Shown: positions 1-7,687 of the stretch, piece after piece | Numbering within the stretch: the stretch's first letter is position 1 | Layout of the letters: every line of letters begins with the position of its first letter | Origin: Spirochaetota bacterium | GTDB lineage: Bacteria > Spirochaetota > Spirochaetia > Treponematales > Treponemataceae | Direction of reading: 5' to 3' | Assembly: GCA_029571425.1 (NCBI GenBank) | Contig: JAKPSR010000153.1 | Span: forward strand, 1 to 16,544 | DNA length: 16,544 bases | The notes under the pieces: generated by a model | The model's input: only the letters and a program-made list of their open reading frames with translations | What the model was told of the DNA's origin: nothing | Database searches by the model: none | Translations under genes and position numbers: made by a program

Positions 1-1652
1 AGGTCCATGTCCTTGAATTTGACGCCCGGCCGTTCCTCGCGGTCGTCGAGCAGGACCTCGATCCCGCTAGCGGCGAGCTCGGTGTAGATTCGGTCGGCCG
101 CCTCGCGCATCGCGCCCTCGTACTTGATCGGGACGACGACGGCCTGGAAGGGGGCGACGGACATCGGCCAGACGATGCCGTCGGCGTCGTTGTGCTCCTC
201 GATGATCGAGGCGAGCGTGCGGTCGACGCCGATCCCGTAACAGCCCATCGTCGGCATCTGCTGCTTCCCGTTCTCGTCGAGGTAGAGCATGCCCATGCTT
301 TTCGTGTACTTATAACCGAGCTTGAAGATGTGGCCGAGCTCGTTCCCCTTCTTGCTGTAGTACTCGGCGCCGCAGGAGGCGCAGCGGTCCCCTGCCTTCA
401 CGGTGCGCACGTCGGCGACGAGATACGGCGCGAAGTCGCGGCCCGGCTCGACGTGCTCGAGGTGAAGGTCTTTCCTGAGCGCGCCGGTGACGGCGTCGTG
501 CATCAACATCACCGACTCGTCGGCGACGATGGGCGCGGCGGCGAACCCGACGGGACCCGCGAAGCCGACGGGCGCGCCGGTGAGCCGCTCAACGTCTCGG
601 TCGGAGGCGAGCTCCACCTCGCTCGCCTTGAGGTTCGCGGCGAGCTTAACCTCGTTGACGTCGAGGTCGCCGCGGATGCATACGGCGAAGAACGCGTCGG
701 GATAGTAAGCCGGCGAGGCCTCGGGAACGACGCGCTTAAGGCCGTCGGCTCCCGGGGTTCCCTTGAGGTCAAGCTCGCAGTTGATCGCGCGATAGATCAG
801 CGTTTTGATGAAGGCCTTCGGGCTCGTCTTGAGGAAGGCGCAAAGCTCGTCGATCGTCTTGACCGCGGGGGTCTCGATCGGCGAGGGGGTTTTGTCGGCC
901 TTCGCCGATCCAGGGCCCTCGGTCACCGGGTCCGGCTTGCAGGCGGCCTTTTCGTCGTTCGCCGCGTACCCGCACTTCGGGCAGAGGATCAGGTTGTTGT
1001 CCCCAACCTCGCTCTCGACCATGAATTCCTCTGATCCGGTGCCGCCCATCGCGCCCGAGTCGGCGCGAACCGGAATCACGGAAAGCCCGCAGCGCCGAAA
1101 GATCCGCCGATATGCCTTGCCCATCGCTTGGTAGGTCTCGTCAAGGCTCGCGTCGTCCGCGTGGAAGGAATACGCGTCCTTCATCGTGAATTCACGCGCG
1201 CGCATCAGCCCATAGCGCGGCCGTATTTCGTCGCGATACTTGGTATTGATTTGGTATACGGATAGGGGAAGTTGTTTATAGGAAGAGACCTCGCTTCGGA
1301 GAAGGGCGACGAAGGCTTCCTCGGCCGTGGGGCTCACGACGAGCTCCTGATCGACGCGGTTCTTGATCCGGAGCATCCCCGGGCCCATCGTCTCCCAGCG
1401 CCCGCTCTCGCGCCATATCTCGCCCGGCACGACGACCGAGGGCTTGAACTCGAGCGAGCCCGTCGCGTCCATTTCCTCGCGGACAATAGACTCGACCTTG
1501 CGGAAGGAACGAAGCCCGAGCGGGAGGTAGGTGAACAGCCCGTTCGCGAGTTTGCGGATCATCCCGGCGCGCAACAGGAGCCGGTGGCTCGCGACGACCG
1601 CCTCCGCGGGGACCTCGCGCAGGGTCGGCATGAACATCTTCGACATCTTCAT
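1..1652 (-). CDS. proS: Prolyl-tRNA synthetase, bacterial type with editing insert (C-terminus cut by window edge)
   Basis: Charges tRNA-Pro with proline in the cytoplasm. The minus-strand frame reads as about 550 residues with no stop before the left edge. The class II motif 2 region (RPRYGLMRAREFTMKDAYSF) lies near residues 140-165, and motif 3 (GCYGIGVDR) near 470. Between them is a long insert matching the YbaK-like INS domain that edits Ala-tRNA-Pro in bacterial-type ProRS. Two Cys-X2-Cys pairs (CPKC near 223, CASC near 425) flank the insert and may form a zinc ribbon; some ProRS have these and others have lost them. The edge falls inside the HGTP anticodon-binding domain (LLDDREERPGVKFKDMD). 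The ATG at 1652 is preceded by GAGAGG at 8-nt spacing; later ATGs in the first eight codons lack a better site. The gene lies 65 nt downstream of the DUF3795 gene but has its own promoter. Confidence 0.96.
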   Translation of the reverse strand, partial: MKMSKMFMPTLREVPAEAVVASHRLLLRAGMIRKLANGLFTYLPLGLRSFRKVESIVREEMDATGSLEFKPSVVVPGEIWRESGRWETMGPGMLRIKNRVDQELVVSPTAEEAFVALLRSEVSSYKQLPLSVYQINTKYRDEIRPRYGLMRAREFTMKDAYSFHADDASLDETYQAMGKAYRRIFRRCGLSVIPVRADSGAMGGTGSEEFMVESEVGDNNLILCPKCGYAANDEKAACKPDPVTEGPGSAKADKTPSPIETPAVKTIDELCAFLKTSPKAFIKTLIYRAINCELDLKGTPGADGLKRVVPEASPAYYPDAFFAVCIRGDLDVNEVKLAANLKASEVELASDRDVERLTGAPVGFAGPVGFAAAPIVADESVMLMHDAVTGALRKDLHLEHVEPGRDFAPYLVADVRTVKAGDRCASCGAEYYSKKGNELGHIFKLGYKYTKSMGMLYLDENGKQQMPTMGCYGIGVDRTLASIIEEHNDADGIVWPMSVAPFQAVVVPIKYEGAMREAADRIYTELAASGIEVLLDDREERPGVKFKDMD

Positions 1653-1678
1653 AGCGTGTACCTCTCGATTGTTGCGCC

Positions 1679-1707
1679 ATTGTAGCCGGAACGAGGCCCC
1701 GTTTCAA
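1679..1707 (-). promoter_or_regulatory. Predicted sigma70 promoter of proS
   Basis: Read on the minus strand, TTGAAA (1707-1702) is followed after exactly 17 nt by TACAAT (1684-1679), about 27 nt upstream of the proS start. Both boxes are 5/6 matches to consensus. This suggests proS can be transcribed independently of the upstream DUF3795 gene. Confidence 0.6.
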
Positions 1708-1717
1708 GCGAAGCCAA

Positions 1718-2143
1718 TTACTGGGCAGGTTCCTGCGGTCCCGCCCCGATTTTAAAGGTCCCTTTGTAGTAGAGCTTTCGGATCTGCGGGGCCTCGGCCA
1801 GGAAACCTTCGAACCCAACGGCCTTAATCCGGCAAAGGTTATACATCTTGAGGTTATGAGGATAGAAACCGGCGCCCTCGGCAAGCGGCATCAGCCGTCG
1901 GCATGGAAAGTCCGCGCAGTCCGAGCAGAAAGCCACGCCACGGGATTGAACGCAGGCAAGGGTCTCGCAACCCGAGAAGAACACGCACCCACCACCCGCG
2001 CGGCATCCTTTGCATGCCATCTCCTCGGGGGTGCACCCCCGCCGGGCGGCGGCGCGCTCCCACGCGTCCCTTCTTCCATTCGCCTCGAAAAGCTCGCAAT
2101 TCGCGCAATCGATCCCGCACGGGGCCACCAAATTCATGTCCAT
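1718..2143 (-). CDS. DUF3795 family cysteine-rich protein
   Basis: A 141-residue protein with 13 cysteines, at residues 9, 13, 16, 37, 44, 47, 53, 59, 64, 73, 76, 81 and 104. The N-terminal APCGIDCANCELF, the central CKGCRAGGGC and the later CSDCADFPC are the hallmarks of DUF3795, a small family of unknown function whose cysteine pattern suggests metal or iron-sulfur binding. No signal peptide or membrane segment is visible, so it is probably cytoplasmic. The ATG at 2143 has a near-perfect site (AAGGGAGGT, 7-nt spacing); a second ATG two codons on has poorer spacing. The C-terminal part after residue 105 has no cysteines and ends in a Gly/Pro/Ala-rich tail. The biochemical role is not known; metal binding is an inference from the cysteines. 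Confidence 0.88.
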   Translation of the reverse strand: MDMNLVAPCGIDCANCELFEANGRRDAWERAAARRGCTPEEMACKGCRAGGGCVFFSGCETLACVQSRGVAFCSDCADFPCRRLMPLAEGAGFYPHNLKMYNLCRIKAVGFEGFLAEAPQIRKLYYKGTFKIGAGPQEPAQ

Positions 2144-2169
2144 CGGTCTACCTCCCTTATTTTTCTGGA

Positions 2170-2178
2170 AGTATATCA
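2170..2178 (-). promoter_or_regulatory. Predicted extended -10 promoter of the DUF3795 gene
   Basis: The minus strand reads TGATATACT (2178-2170), an extended -10 (TGnTATAAT-like) about 26 nt before the ATG. There is no good -35 box at 17 nt, which is common for extended -10 promoters. The predicted leader is only about 20 nt and contains the ribosome binding site. Confidence 0.5.
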
Positions 2179-2324
2179 GATTGCGCGGTGTGCCTGTGCC
2201 TTTTTCATTGAGAACTGACCAGTCGGTCGTCGTAAGTCGTCACGGTTCGCTTTATTTTCCCTTTTCACCCTCGAAAAACCGGCGATTGGTACTTTATATT
2301 TCCCTTTAATACCCATATACCAAA

Positions 2325-2353
2325 TTGATTTACAATCTCTTATATTGTAAAGT
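2325..2353 (+). promoter_or_regulatory. Candidate promoter of the lipoprotein/cyclase pair
   Basis: TTGATT (2325-2330) and TAAAGT (2348-2353) are separated by exactly 17 nt, each a 4/6 match to consensus, 42 nt upstream of the lipoprotein ATG. The match is only moderate. It gains weight because the region is AT-rich and because a perfect inverted repeat occupies the space between the boxes. Confidence 0.38.
2329..2351. repeat. 8-bp perfect inverted repeat, possible operator
   Basis: TTTACAAT (2329-2336) and ATTGTAAA (2344-2351) are perfect inverted copies separated by 7 nt (CTCTTAT). The repeat lies between the candidate -35 and -10 boxes upstream of the lipoprotein gene, a typical repressor position. 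The arms are AT-rich and no T-run follows, so it is not a convincing terminator. Confidence 0.5.
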
Positions 2354-2395
2354 GGCTGACAAGAATCGGTATCTTCCGACCAGCATGGAGGGGCT

Positions 2396-3667
2396 ATGCT
2401 TCTTTTGAAAAAGTTTACGCGCGCAACTATTTTTTGTATTCTGTTTTCCCTAATATCGTGCGTTACGACCGGGCCGGACGCGTTCCTAGCCAAGGCTGTT
2501 TCCGCGCCCGACAAAGCGGAGTTCCTGTATCAGAAAGGGGTACAGGCGTATGAAAGCGAGTTAATCGACAAAAATAACATAAACGCCATCGCGGAGGTTC
2601 GGGGTTTCTTCGCAAACGCCATTGCCTTCGATCCCTTGCACTCGAAGGCGCAGGAGTATCTCGACAAAGTCGATACTTTCAAGGAAAAACGGCTTAAATC
2701 CTACGTCGCCCAAGCGAAACGGCTCAACGCCAAGAAAAGCAGGACCGACAAGGAAAACTACGAGCTCGCCCTCGCGGTCCAGCGGGCGGCCACGATCAAC
2801 GCGGTCGACAAAGAGGTCCTTAAGCTTAAGGCGGACACGTCCGACGTGCGCCGACAGGTCGTCCAAACGCGCCTGACCAAGCTCAATTCCGTACAGGGAA
2901 AGATCCTGGCGGAAAGCAAGACGCAAAACATCGCCAAGCTCATGCCGCAGGCGACCCGCCTCCTCACCGAAATCGATAACGTGGACCCGGGGAACGGGGA
3001 CGCGAAAAGATCCCGCGCCGCCATCGACGCCCACGTGTCCTCACTCGCCCAGAAGGACATCGACCTTGCGCGCCAGCGCCTCGCGCAAAAGCGTTTCGGC
3101 GAGGCCGAGACGGCTATCCTACGCGCGGACCGAACCCTTGCGGGTCTTGGCGGGAACGCTGGAAATGAAGTCGCAACTATAAAGTACCAGGTGTACTTTA
3201 AATGGGCCCAAGCCCTTTACACCCTTAAAAAATACGGCTCCGCCGACCAAAAGGTTACCCTCGCCCTACGAGCGAACCGAACGACGGAGGCCGTAGACCT
3301 AAAGACCCGCATCGCGAAGGCGGCATCCTACCGGGACTATGACGCCGAAATCGACGACATGCTCGCCGAGATCGACGCGGATATCGAGCGCGGGGACCTT
3401 GCCGGCGCGTGGGATGGGATCAACAGGAATTCCGCGAAGGTCAAGAACGAGGCAAACAAGGCAAAGATCGAGAAAAAACGCGACGCCGTGCTCGCCCAGC
3501 TGAAGACCGTGTACGACGAGGGCATCGCCTCCTACAACGACGAAGATTACGTGGACGCGCGAAAGAAATTTACCCTCGTCGTCCGCATCAAGCCCGACTT
3601 CGAGCAAGCCCAGCCCTATCTCGAGCGTACCAAGAACAAGCTTCGCGCGCTGGAAGGCGCGGAATAA
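2396..3667 (+). CDS. Lipoprotein with TPR-like helical repeats
   Basis: A 423-residue protein with a type II signal peptide: positive residues K5, K6 and R9, a hydrophobic core, and the lipobox LISC with Cys22 as the predicted lipidated residue. The lipobox fits the loose spirochaete rule. The rest is almost all charged amphipathic helix. TPR-like units are clearest at about residues 45-90 (FFANAIAFDPLHSKAQEYL) and at the C-terminus (about 375-420: GIASYNDEDYVDARKKFTLV, then KPDFEQAQPYLERTKNKL). Such proteins usually act as scaffolds at the membrane surface; no enzyme motif is visible. The ATG at 2396 follows GGAGGGG. The cyclase gene starts 75 nt downstream on the same strand and also ends in a TPR-like unit, so the two may work together. 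The exact function is unknown. Confidence 0.85.
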   Translation: MLLLKKFTRATIFCILFSLISCVTTGPDAFLAKAVSAPDKAEFLYQKGVQAYESELIDKNNINAIAEVRGFFANAIAFDPLHSKAQEYLDKVDTFKEKRLKSYVAQAKRLNAKKSRTDKENYELALAVQRAATINAVDKEVLKLKADTSDVRRQVVQTRLTKLNSVQGKILAESKTQNIAKLMPQATRLLTEIDNVDPGNGDAKRSRAAIDAHVSSLAQKDIDLARQRLAQKRFGEAETAILRADRTLAGLGGNAGNEVATIKYQVYFKWAQALYTLKKYGSADQKVTLALRANRTTEAVDLKTRIAKAASYRDYDAEIDDMLAEIDADIERGDLAGAWDGINRNSAKVKNEANKAKIEKKRDAVLAQLKTVYDEGIASYNDEDYVDARKKFTLVVRIKPDFEQAQPYLERTKNKLRALEGAE

Positions 3668-3690
3668 CGCGAGACGTACGCGACCAGCGC

Positions 3691-3716
3691 AGTCGCCCGC
3701 CCGGGGACGGGCGACT
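3691..3716 (+). repeat. Intercistronic GC hairpin between lipoprotein and cyclase genes
   Basis: AGTCGCCCG (3691-3699) and CGGGCGACT (3708-3716) form a perfect 9-bp stem with an 8-nt loop in the 75-nt gap. No T-run follows, so it is not a standard intrinsic terminator. It could stabilise the upstream message, attenuate read-through into the cyclase gene, or end the lipoprotein message inefficiently. It ends about 26 nt before the cyclase ATG. Confidence 0.6.
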
Positions 3717-3742
3717 AGACCATTCCCCGGAAGGATTGAGCA

Positions 3743-5992
3743 ATGGATAAGAGAAAAATTCTATTTCGCGCTTTCGACCTCCTCGTCGGCGCCGCTTGCA
3801 TCGCGTGGTTCTTCTTTCCCGTCGCGATGGGGCCGATTTCATCCGGGATCTCATTCGTGCCCTATACCATGCCGCTCGTGTATCACGTCATGGCGCCGGA
3901 GGTCCTCGGCGGCTACATCCTCTTCCTCGCGTACCTCGTCCCGCTAATCGGGGTTTTCAAGATCGCGTCACCGCTCGTTAAGAAGTCGCTGGGGGGCTTT
4001 GCCGACCCAATGGGTGTTGTGTCCTCGTTGTTCAGCATCGTCGCGACGGCCATCATGCTTTACGCGTTCGCGTTTCCCCTTACGCGCTTCGCCGACTCGC
4101 GAACGTACTTCTATACCCTGCCCACCGTCATTATCGGTATCGCCGCGGGTGCCTTCGTGCTCAACATCGCGGCCGTCACGGGCTTCATCAAGATACTTAA
4201 CGCCCGCGACGCCGTGTACCGCGAGTACCGGGAATTTAAGGCGATGCAAAAAACCCTTGGCAAGGAACGGGACCAAAAGCCGGTATCCTTCCTTGAATTC
4301 CTGTTTCGCATCCGCTCGAAGCTTTTCTTCGCCTTCATCGGCATCATCTCCCTGATCCTGGTGGTCTTGAGCGTCCTGTTGCTGAACAACTACCGAACAA
4401 CCATTCTCAAGGCCGTCGGAGACGGCGCGCGACGCCAAGTCGAGCAAGCCTCGTCGAACTACCGCATCAATCTCGGCGATTCGATTGCCATGTTCGAGTA
4501 CCTGAATCGCCTCGTCGACCTCAACAAGAAAGCCGAATTCGCCTACGAGTCCCTCGTGCTGTACTCGAACCTCAAGGACGAGCGTTTCCTTGACGAGCCG
4601 ATAGAGGCTCTTCCCGATTTTCGCGTCGAGTATTCGACCCTTCAGCCCGGCTCTCAGTTCCCGCTGGGTGATTCCCTTCCCGGGCCTGTCGCGCTTACCT
4701 ACCTTAAGGGCTATTCGGCGACCCGCAACGTGCTTAGCATAAAGGACGCCGAGGCGGGCACCATCCGTTACGTCAGCCCGATCATCAAGCAGGACACCAT
4801 CCGAAACGGCGACGAGAAAATCCGCCGCGAGCGGCTTCTGGGCTTCTCGGTAATGACCTTCAACGAAGACGTGATCATGCGGCCCTACTACCTGACGCGC
4901 GTCACGGTGTTCGTGTTCACGAGCATGTTCATCTACATCGCCGTCATCCTGACCTACATAGTCGGAAACTACATCGTCAACCCGCTTCTCTTCCTCAGGA
5001 TGAACGTGCGGAAGATATCTGACATCCTTACGAACATGATCCGCGGAAACTCGCGCATCTCGGCGAACACCCTGGTGTACAACGACGCCGTGCACAGCCG
5101 AGACGAGATCAAGTCCCTTTCGGGCGAGATCAACGACATGGTCACCGTCATCCGCGGGATCATACCCTATATCTCGGCGTCGACCCTCAAGCACGCGGGA
5201 AAGGGCGAGGCGACGAGCGGCGAGAAGGAGCTCACCTTCCTCTTCACCGACATCCGCGGCTTCACGACCCTCTGCGAAGGCATGAAGCCGGACGAGGTCG
5301 TCGCGATCCTAAACCGGTATCTCGACCTCGAGACCGAAATCATCCTGAACAACCACGGAGACGTCGACAAATTCGTCGGCGACGAGATGATGGCCTTCTT
5401 CGAGGGGCCGGACAAGGAGATCAACGCGTGCCGCGCGGCGATGCAGATCCGCCAGGCGATGATGGAGGAGCGGGAGGCTCGCGAAAAGGCGGGCCACCCG
5501 GTCGTCTCGATAGGCATCGGCATCAACACCGGACCCGTCGTCTTCGGATCGGTCGGCGCGCGGGACCGCATGGACTTCACGTCAATCGGCGACACCGTTA
5601 ACCTCGCGGCCCGGCTCGAGGGCGCGAACAAGGCCTACGGCTCGAAAACGATCATCACGGAGGCGGTGTACGAGCGCGTGCAGCAGAAATTCCTTTGCCG
5701 CGAGCTCGATTTCATCGCCGTCAAGGGAAAGACCGAGCCGGTCCGAATATACGAGATCCTGCAGGAGATCCCGCGCGTGATCCCCAAGCTCGAGCAGATC
5801 AGGGAACTTTTCGAACGAGGGCTTGGGTATTACCGCAAGCGAAAATGGGCGTCCGCGGCCACCGCGTTCCGCAAGAACGCGGAGCTCTTCGGGGACGAGC
5901 CCTCAAAGGTCTTTCTTGAGCGCATCGAGCACTTCGAGCGGAACCCGCCGCCGCCGTCCTGGGACGGGGTGTTCCGAATGACGGTTAAGTAA
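3743..5992 (+). CDS. Membrane class III adenylate/guanylate cyclase with HAMP-like linker and TPR-like tail
   Basis: A 749-residue inner-membrane protein predicted to make cAMP or cGMP. About five hydrophobic segments fill residues 9-215. An extracytoplasmic region (about 216-380) follows, then a membrane segment (about 385-405), a HAMP-like linker and the cyclase domain (about 490-680). Catalytic residues are in place: metal-binding D503 (TDIRGF) and D547 (GDEMMAF), purine-selecting K543 and D611 (an adenine-type Lys/Asp pair, favouring ATP), and transition-state N620 and R624 (NLAARL). The last 60 residues hold a TPR-like helix pair and the PPPPSWDGVFRMTVK end, which recurs in many bacterial membrane cyclases. 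The ATG at 3743 follows GGAAGG. The large extracytoplasmic domain suggests an external signal, possibly through the lipoprotein encoded upstream. Confidence 0.93.
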   Translation: MDKRKILFRAFDLLVGAACIAWFFFPVAMGPISSGISFVPYTMPLVYHVMAPEVLGGYILFLAYLVPLIGVFKIASPLVKKSLGGFADPMGVVSSLFSIVATAIMLYAFAFPLTRFADSRTYFYTLPTVIIGIAAGAFVLNIAAVTGFIKILNARDAVYREYREFKAMQKTLGKERDQKPVSFLEFLFRIRSKLFFAFIGIISLILVVLSVLLLNNYRTTILKAVGDGARRQVEQASSNYRINLGDSIAMFEYLNRLVDLNKKAEFAYESLVLYSNLKDERFLDEPIEALPDFRVEYSTLQPGSQFPLGDSLPGPVALTYLKGYSATRNVLSIKDAEAGTIRYVSPIIKQDTIRNGDEKIRRERLLGFSVMTFNEDVIMRPYYLTRVTVFVFTSMFIYIAVILTYIVGNYIVNPLLFLRMNVRKISDILTNMIRGNSRISANTLVYNDAVHSRDEIKSLSGEINDMVTVIRGIIPYISASTLKHAGKGEATSGEKELTFLFTDIRGFTTLCEGMKPDEVVAILNRYLDLETEIILNNHGDVDKFVGDEMMAFFEGPDKEINACRAAMQIRQAMMEEREAREKAGHPVVSIGIGINTGPVVFGSVGARDRMDFTSIGDTVNLAARLEGANKAYGSKTIITEAVYERVQQKFLCRELDFIAVKGKTEPVRIYEILQEIPRVIPKLEQIRELFERGLGYYRKRKWASAATAFRKNAELFGDEPSKVFLERIEHFERNPPPPSWDGVFRMTVK

Positions 5993-6025
5993 GCCGCGCC
6001 CGTTCGGCACTGGCCTACCAGCCAA

Positions 6026-6054
6026 AAAAGGCCGCCCTGGATGGGCGGCCTTTT
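6026..6054. terminator. Bidirectional intrinsic terminator between cyclase and putP genes
   Basis: AAAAGGCCGCCC (6026-6037) and GGGCGGCCTTTT (6043-6054) form a perfect 12-bp stem with a TGGAT loop. A-runs on one side and T-runs on the other let it work in both directions. It serves the cyclase gene ending at 5992 (+) and putP ending at 6093 (-). Confidence 0.93.
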
Positions 6055-6092
6055 CGTTTCACGGGATGCGCGTAGCGCCCCCGAACGCCGGA

Positions 6093-7685
6093 CTACAGCG
6101 CGGCGGTGTCGACCCTATCGAACTCCTCGACGATCTCGGCGGCCGGCGGCTTAGTCAGAAGGCTAACGGCGACGATCGCGACCGAGGAAAGCACGAAGGC
6201 CGGCAGGAGCTCGTACACCCCGAAGGCCCCGCCGAGTTTCCCCACGATTTCCTTCCACACGACGACGGCCACGCCGCCCGTGAGCATCCCGGCCACGGCG
6301 CCGGGAAGGTTCGTCCGCTTCCAAAAGAGCGAGAAGAGCATCAGCGGGCCGAACGCAGCGCCGAGGCCAGCCCACGCGTATGAGACAACGCGGAAGATCG
6401 AGTCGCTCCCTGAGAGGGCGACCCACACGCCGAAGGCGGTAACAAGGAGCAAGGTAACGCGTGCGACCCACATCACGAATCGCTCCGAGGCGTCCTTCTT
6501 TATGAGGCCCTTAACGAGATCGTTGGCGAGGGCCGACGAGGCGATCAGCATGTAGGAGTCGGAGGAGCTCATCGAGGCGGCCAGGATGCCCGAGAGCACG
6601 AGGCCGGCGACGACCGGCGGGAAGAACGAGACGGCCATGTGGATAAAAACCGTCTCGGAGGCGCCGGCCGTCGTCAGAAGGCCCGGAAGGAGGGCGCGCC
6701 CTACCATGCCGATCGCGACCGCAGCGAATAGGGATATCACACACCAGGTAACCGCGATCAGCCGCGACTCGCGAACCTTCGCGGGGCTCGAGATCGCCAT
6801 GAAGCGAAGGAGCACTTGAGGCATCCCGAAATAGCCCAAGCCCCAGGCCATGCACGAAAGGACGCTGAGAAGGCTATACCCCGTCCCAGGGCCGAAGGCC
6901 CCCTTCCCGCCCACTACCGCCTGCGCATTGCCGGCAGCCGAGGTAACCGCGACGCCCGAAGCGTCGACCGGGACCGCGATCCCAAGCAGATCGACGAAAC
7001 GCGGTATCTCGCGAAGATTGGACACGACTTCGCCAAGACCGCCTGCCTTCGCGACCCCGACGGCGAGCACGGCGACGAGGGCGAAAAACATCAATATGCC
7101 CTGGAAGAAGTCCGTCATGCTCTCGGCGAGGAATCCACCGATTAGGGTATAGACGAGGACGAAGAGGGCGCCGAGCACAACCATCAGCTGGTAGTAGTTT
7201 TCCATGCCGAACACGTAGCCGAAGAGCTTTCCGAAGGTAACGAACTGGGCGCCGACGTAAATCGAGAAAAAGACGAGGATGGTGACCGCGGCGATCGTCA
7301 TCAGGACACGACGCCGGTCGCGGAAGCGATTGCTAAAAAAGTCGGGAATGGTGATCGAGTCCCCGGCGACCTGCGAGTACCGCCTAAGACGAGTCGCGAC
7401 GACCCGCCAGTTCACCCACGTCCCGATCGCGAGGCCGATCGCCGTCCACACCGCCTCTCCGGCCCCGGTGAAGTAGGCGACGCCGGGCAAGCCCATCAGG
7501 AGCCACCCGCTCATGTCTGAGGCCTCCGCGCTCATCGCGGCGACCCAGGGACCGAGCCCACGCCCGCCGAGGAAAAACTCCTCCGCGTTCTCGTTGCTCT
7601 TCTTCGCGTACCACAGCCCGACGCCGATCGCGAAAAGTAGGTACCCGCCCATCGCGAGCAGGATTTGCACGTTTCCAGCGCTCAT
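6093..7685 (-). CDS. putP: Sodium/proline symporter, PutP type (SSS family)
   Basis: A polytopic inner-membrane protein of 530 residues that would import proline with Na+, as nutrient or osmoprotectant. It aligns by eye with E. coli PutP throughout: GGRGLGPW (R42), SAEASDMSGWLLMGLPG (D57 and S59, equivalent to E. coli Na+-site D55 and S57), MAWGLGYFGMPQVLLRFMA and SYAWAGLGAAFGP. Residue 54 is Glu where E. coli has Gly (SAGASDMSGW). A Gly/Ala/Val-rich stretch of about 30 residues before MAWGLGYF appears longer than in E. coli. I chose the ATG at 7685 because AAGGAG sits 5 nt upstream; an in-frame GTG at 7691 would leave no spacing. The start lies 2 nt after the DUF368 stop, and the ribosome binding site lies within that gene's last codons, so translation is probably coupled. 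Pantothenate or another SSS substrate is a less likely alternative. Confidence 0.92.
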   Translation of the reverse strand: MSAGNVQILLAMGGYLLFAIGVGLWYAKKSNENAEEFFLGGRGLGPWVAAMSAEASDMSGWLLMGLPGVAYFTGAGEAVWTAIGLAIGTWVNWRVVATRLRRYSQVAGDSITIPDFFSNRFRDRRRVLMTIAAVTILVFFSIYVGAQFVTFGKLFGYVFGMENYYQLMVVLGALFVLVYTLIGGFLAESMTDFFQGILMFFALVAVLAVGVAKAGGLGEVVSNLREIPRFVDLLGIAVPVDASGVAVTSAAGNAQAVVGGKGAFGPGTGYSLLSVLSCMAWGLGYFGMPQVLLRFMAISSPAKVRESRLIAVTWCVISLFAAVAIGMVGRALLPGLLTTAGASETVFIHMAVSFFPPVVAGLVLSGILAASMSSSDSYMLIASSALANDLVKGLIKKDASERFVMWVARVTLLLVTAFGVWVALSGSDSIFRVVSYAWAGLGAAFGPLMLFSLFWKRTNLPGAVAGMLTGGVAVVVWKEIVGKLGGAFGVYELLPAFVLSSVAIVAVSLLTKPPAAEIVEEFDRVDTAAL

Positions 7686-7687
7686 GT

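Larger units (their letters stand above)
2144..2395. other. AT-rich divergent intergenic region
   Basis: This 252-nt gap separates the divergent DUF3795 and lipoprotein genes and is clearly richer in A+T than the flanking coding DNA, especially from 2250 to 2360. It holds a minus-strand extended -10 element near the DUF3795 start, and a plus-strand promoter candidate with an inverted repeat near the lipoprotein start. The middle (about 2180-2320) has no gene, tRNA or strong hairpin that I can support. Confidence 0.6.

Noticed and set aside
192..1034. Long plus-strand open frame opposite proS
   Set aside because: It is the antisense shadow of a clear prolyl-tRNA synthetase; GC-rich codon use keeps the opposite strand open.
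2217..2228. GACC-AGTC-GGTC inverted repeat upstream of the lipoprotein gene
   Set aside because: Four-base arms with no extension and no nearby promoter box; too weak to call.
3180..3200. 8-bp inverted repeat TAAAGTAC-CAGGT-GTACTTTA inside the lipoprotein gene, and an 11-nt inverted match of it to 2288-2298
   Set aside because: It lies in the middle of a coding region with normal codons, and such short matches are expected by chance at this scale.
3968..5194. 408-codon minus-strand open frame opposite the cyclase gene
   Set aside because: Its product is low-complexity and rich in Asp, Val, Arg and His, as expected for an antisense frame of GC-rich coding DNA, and the plus strand encodes complete domains.
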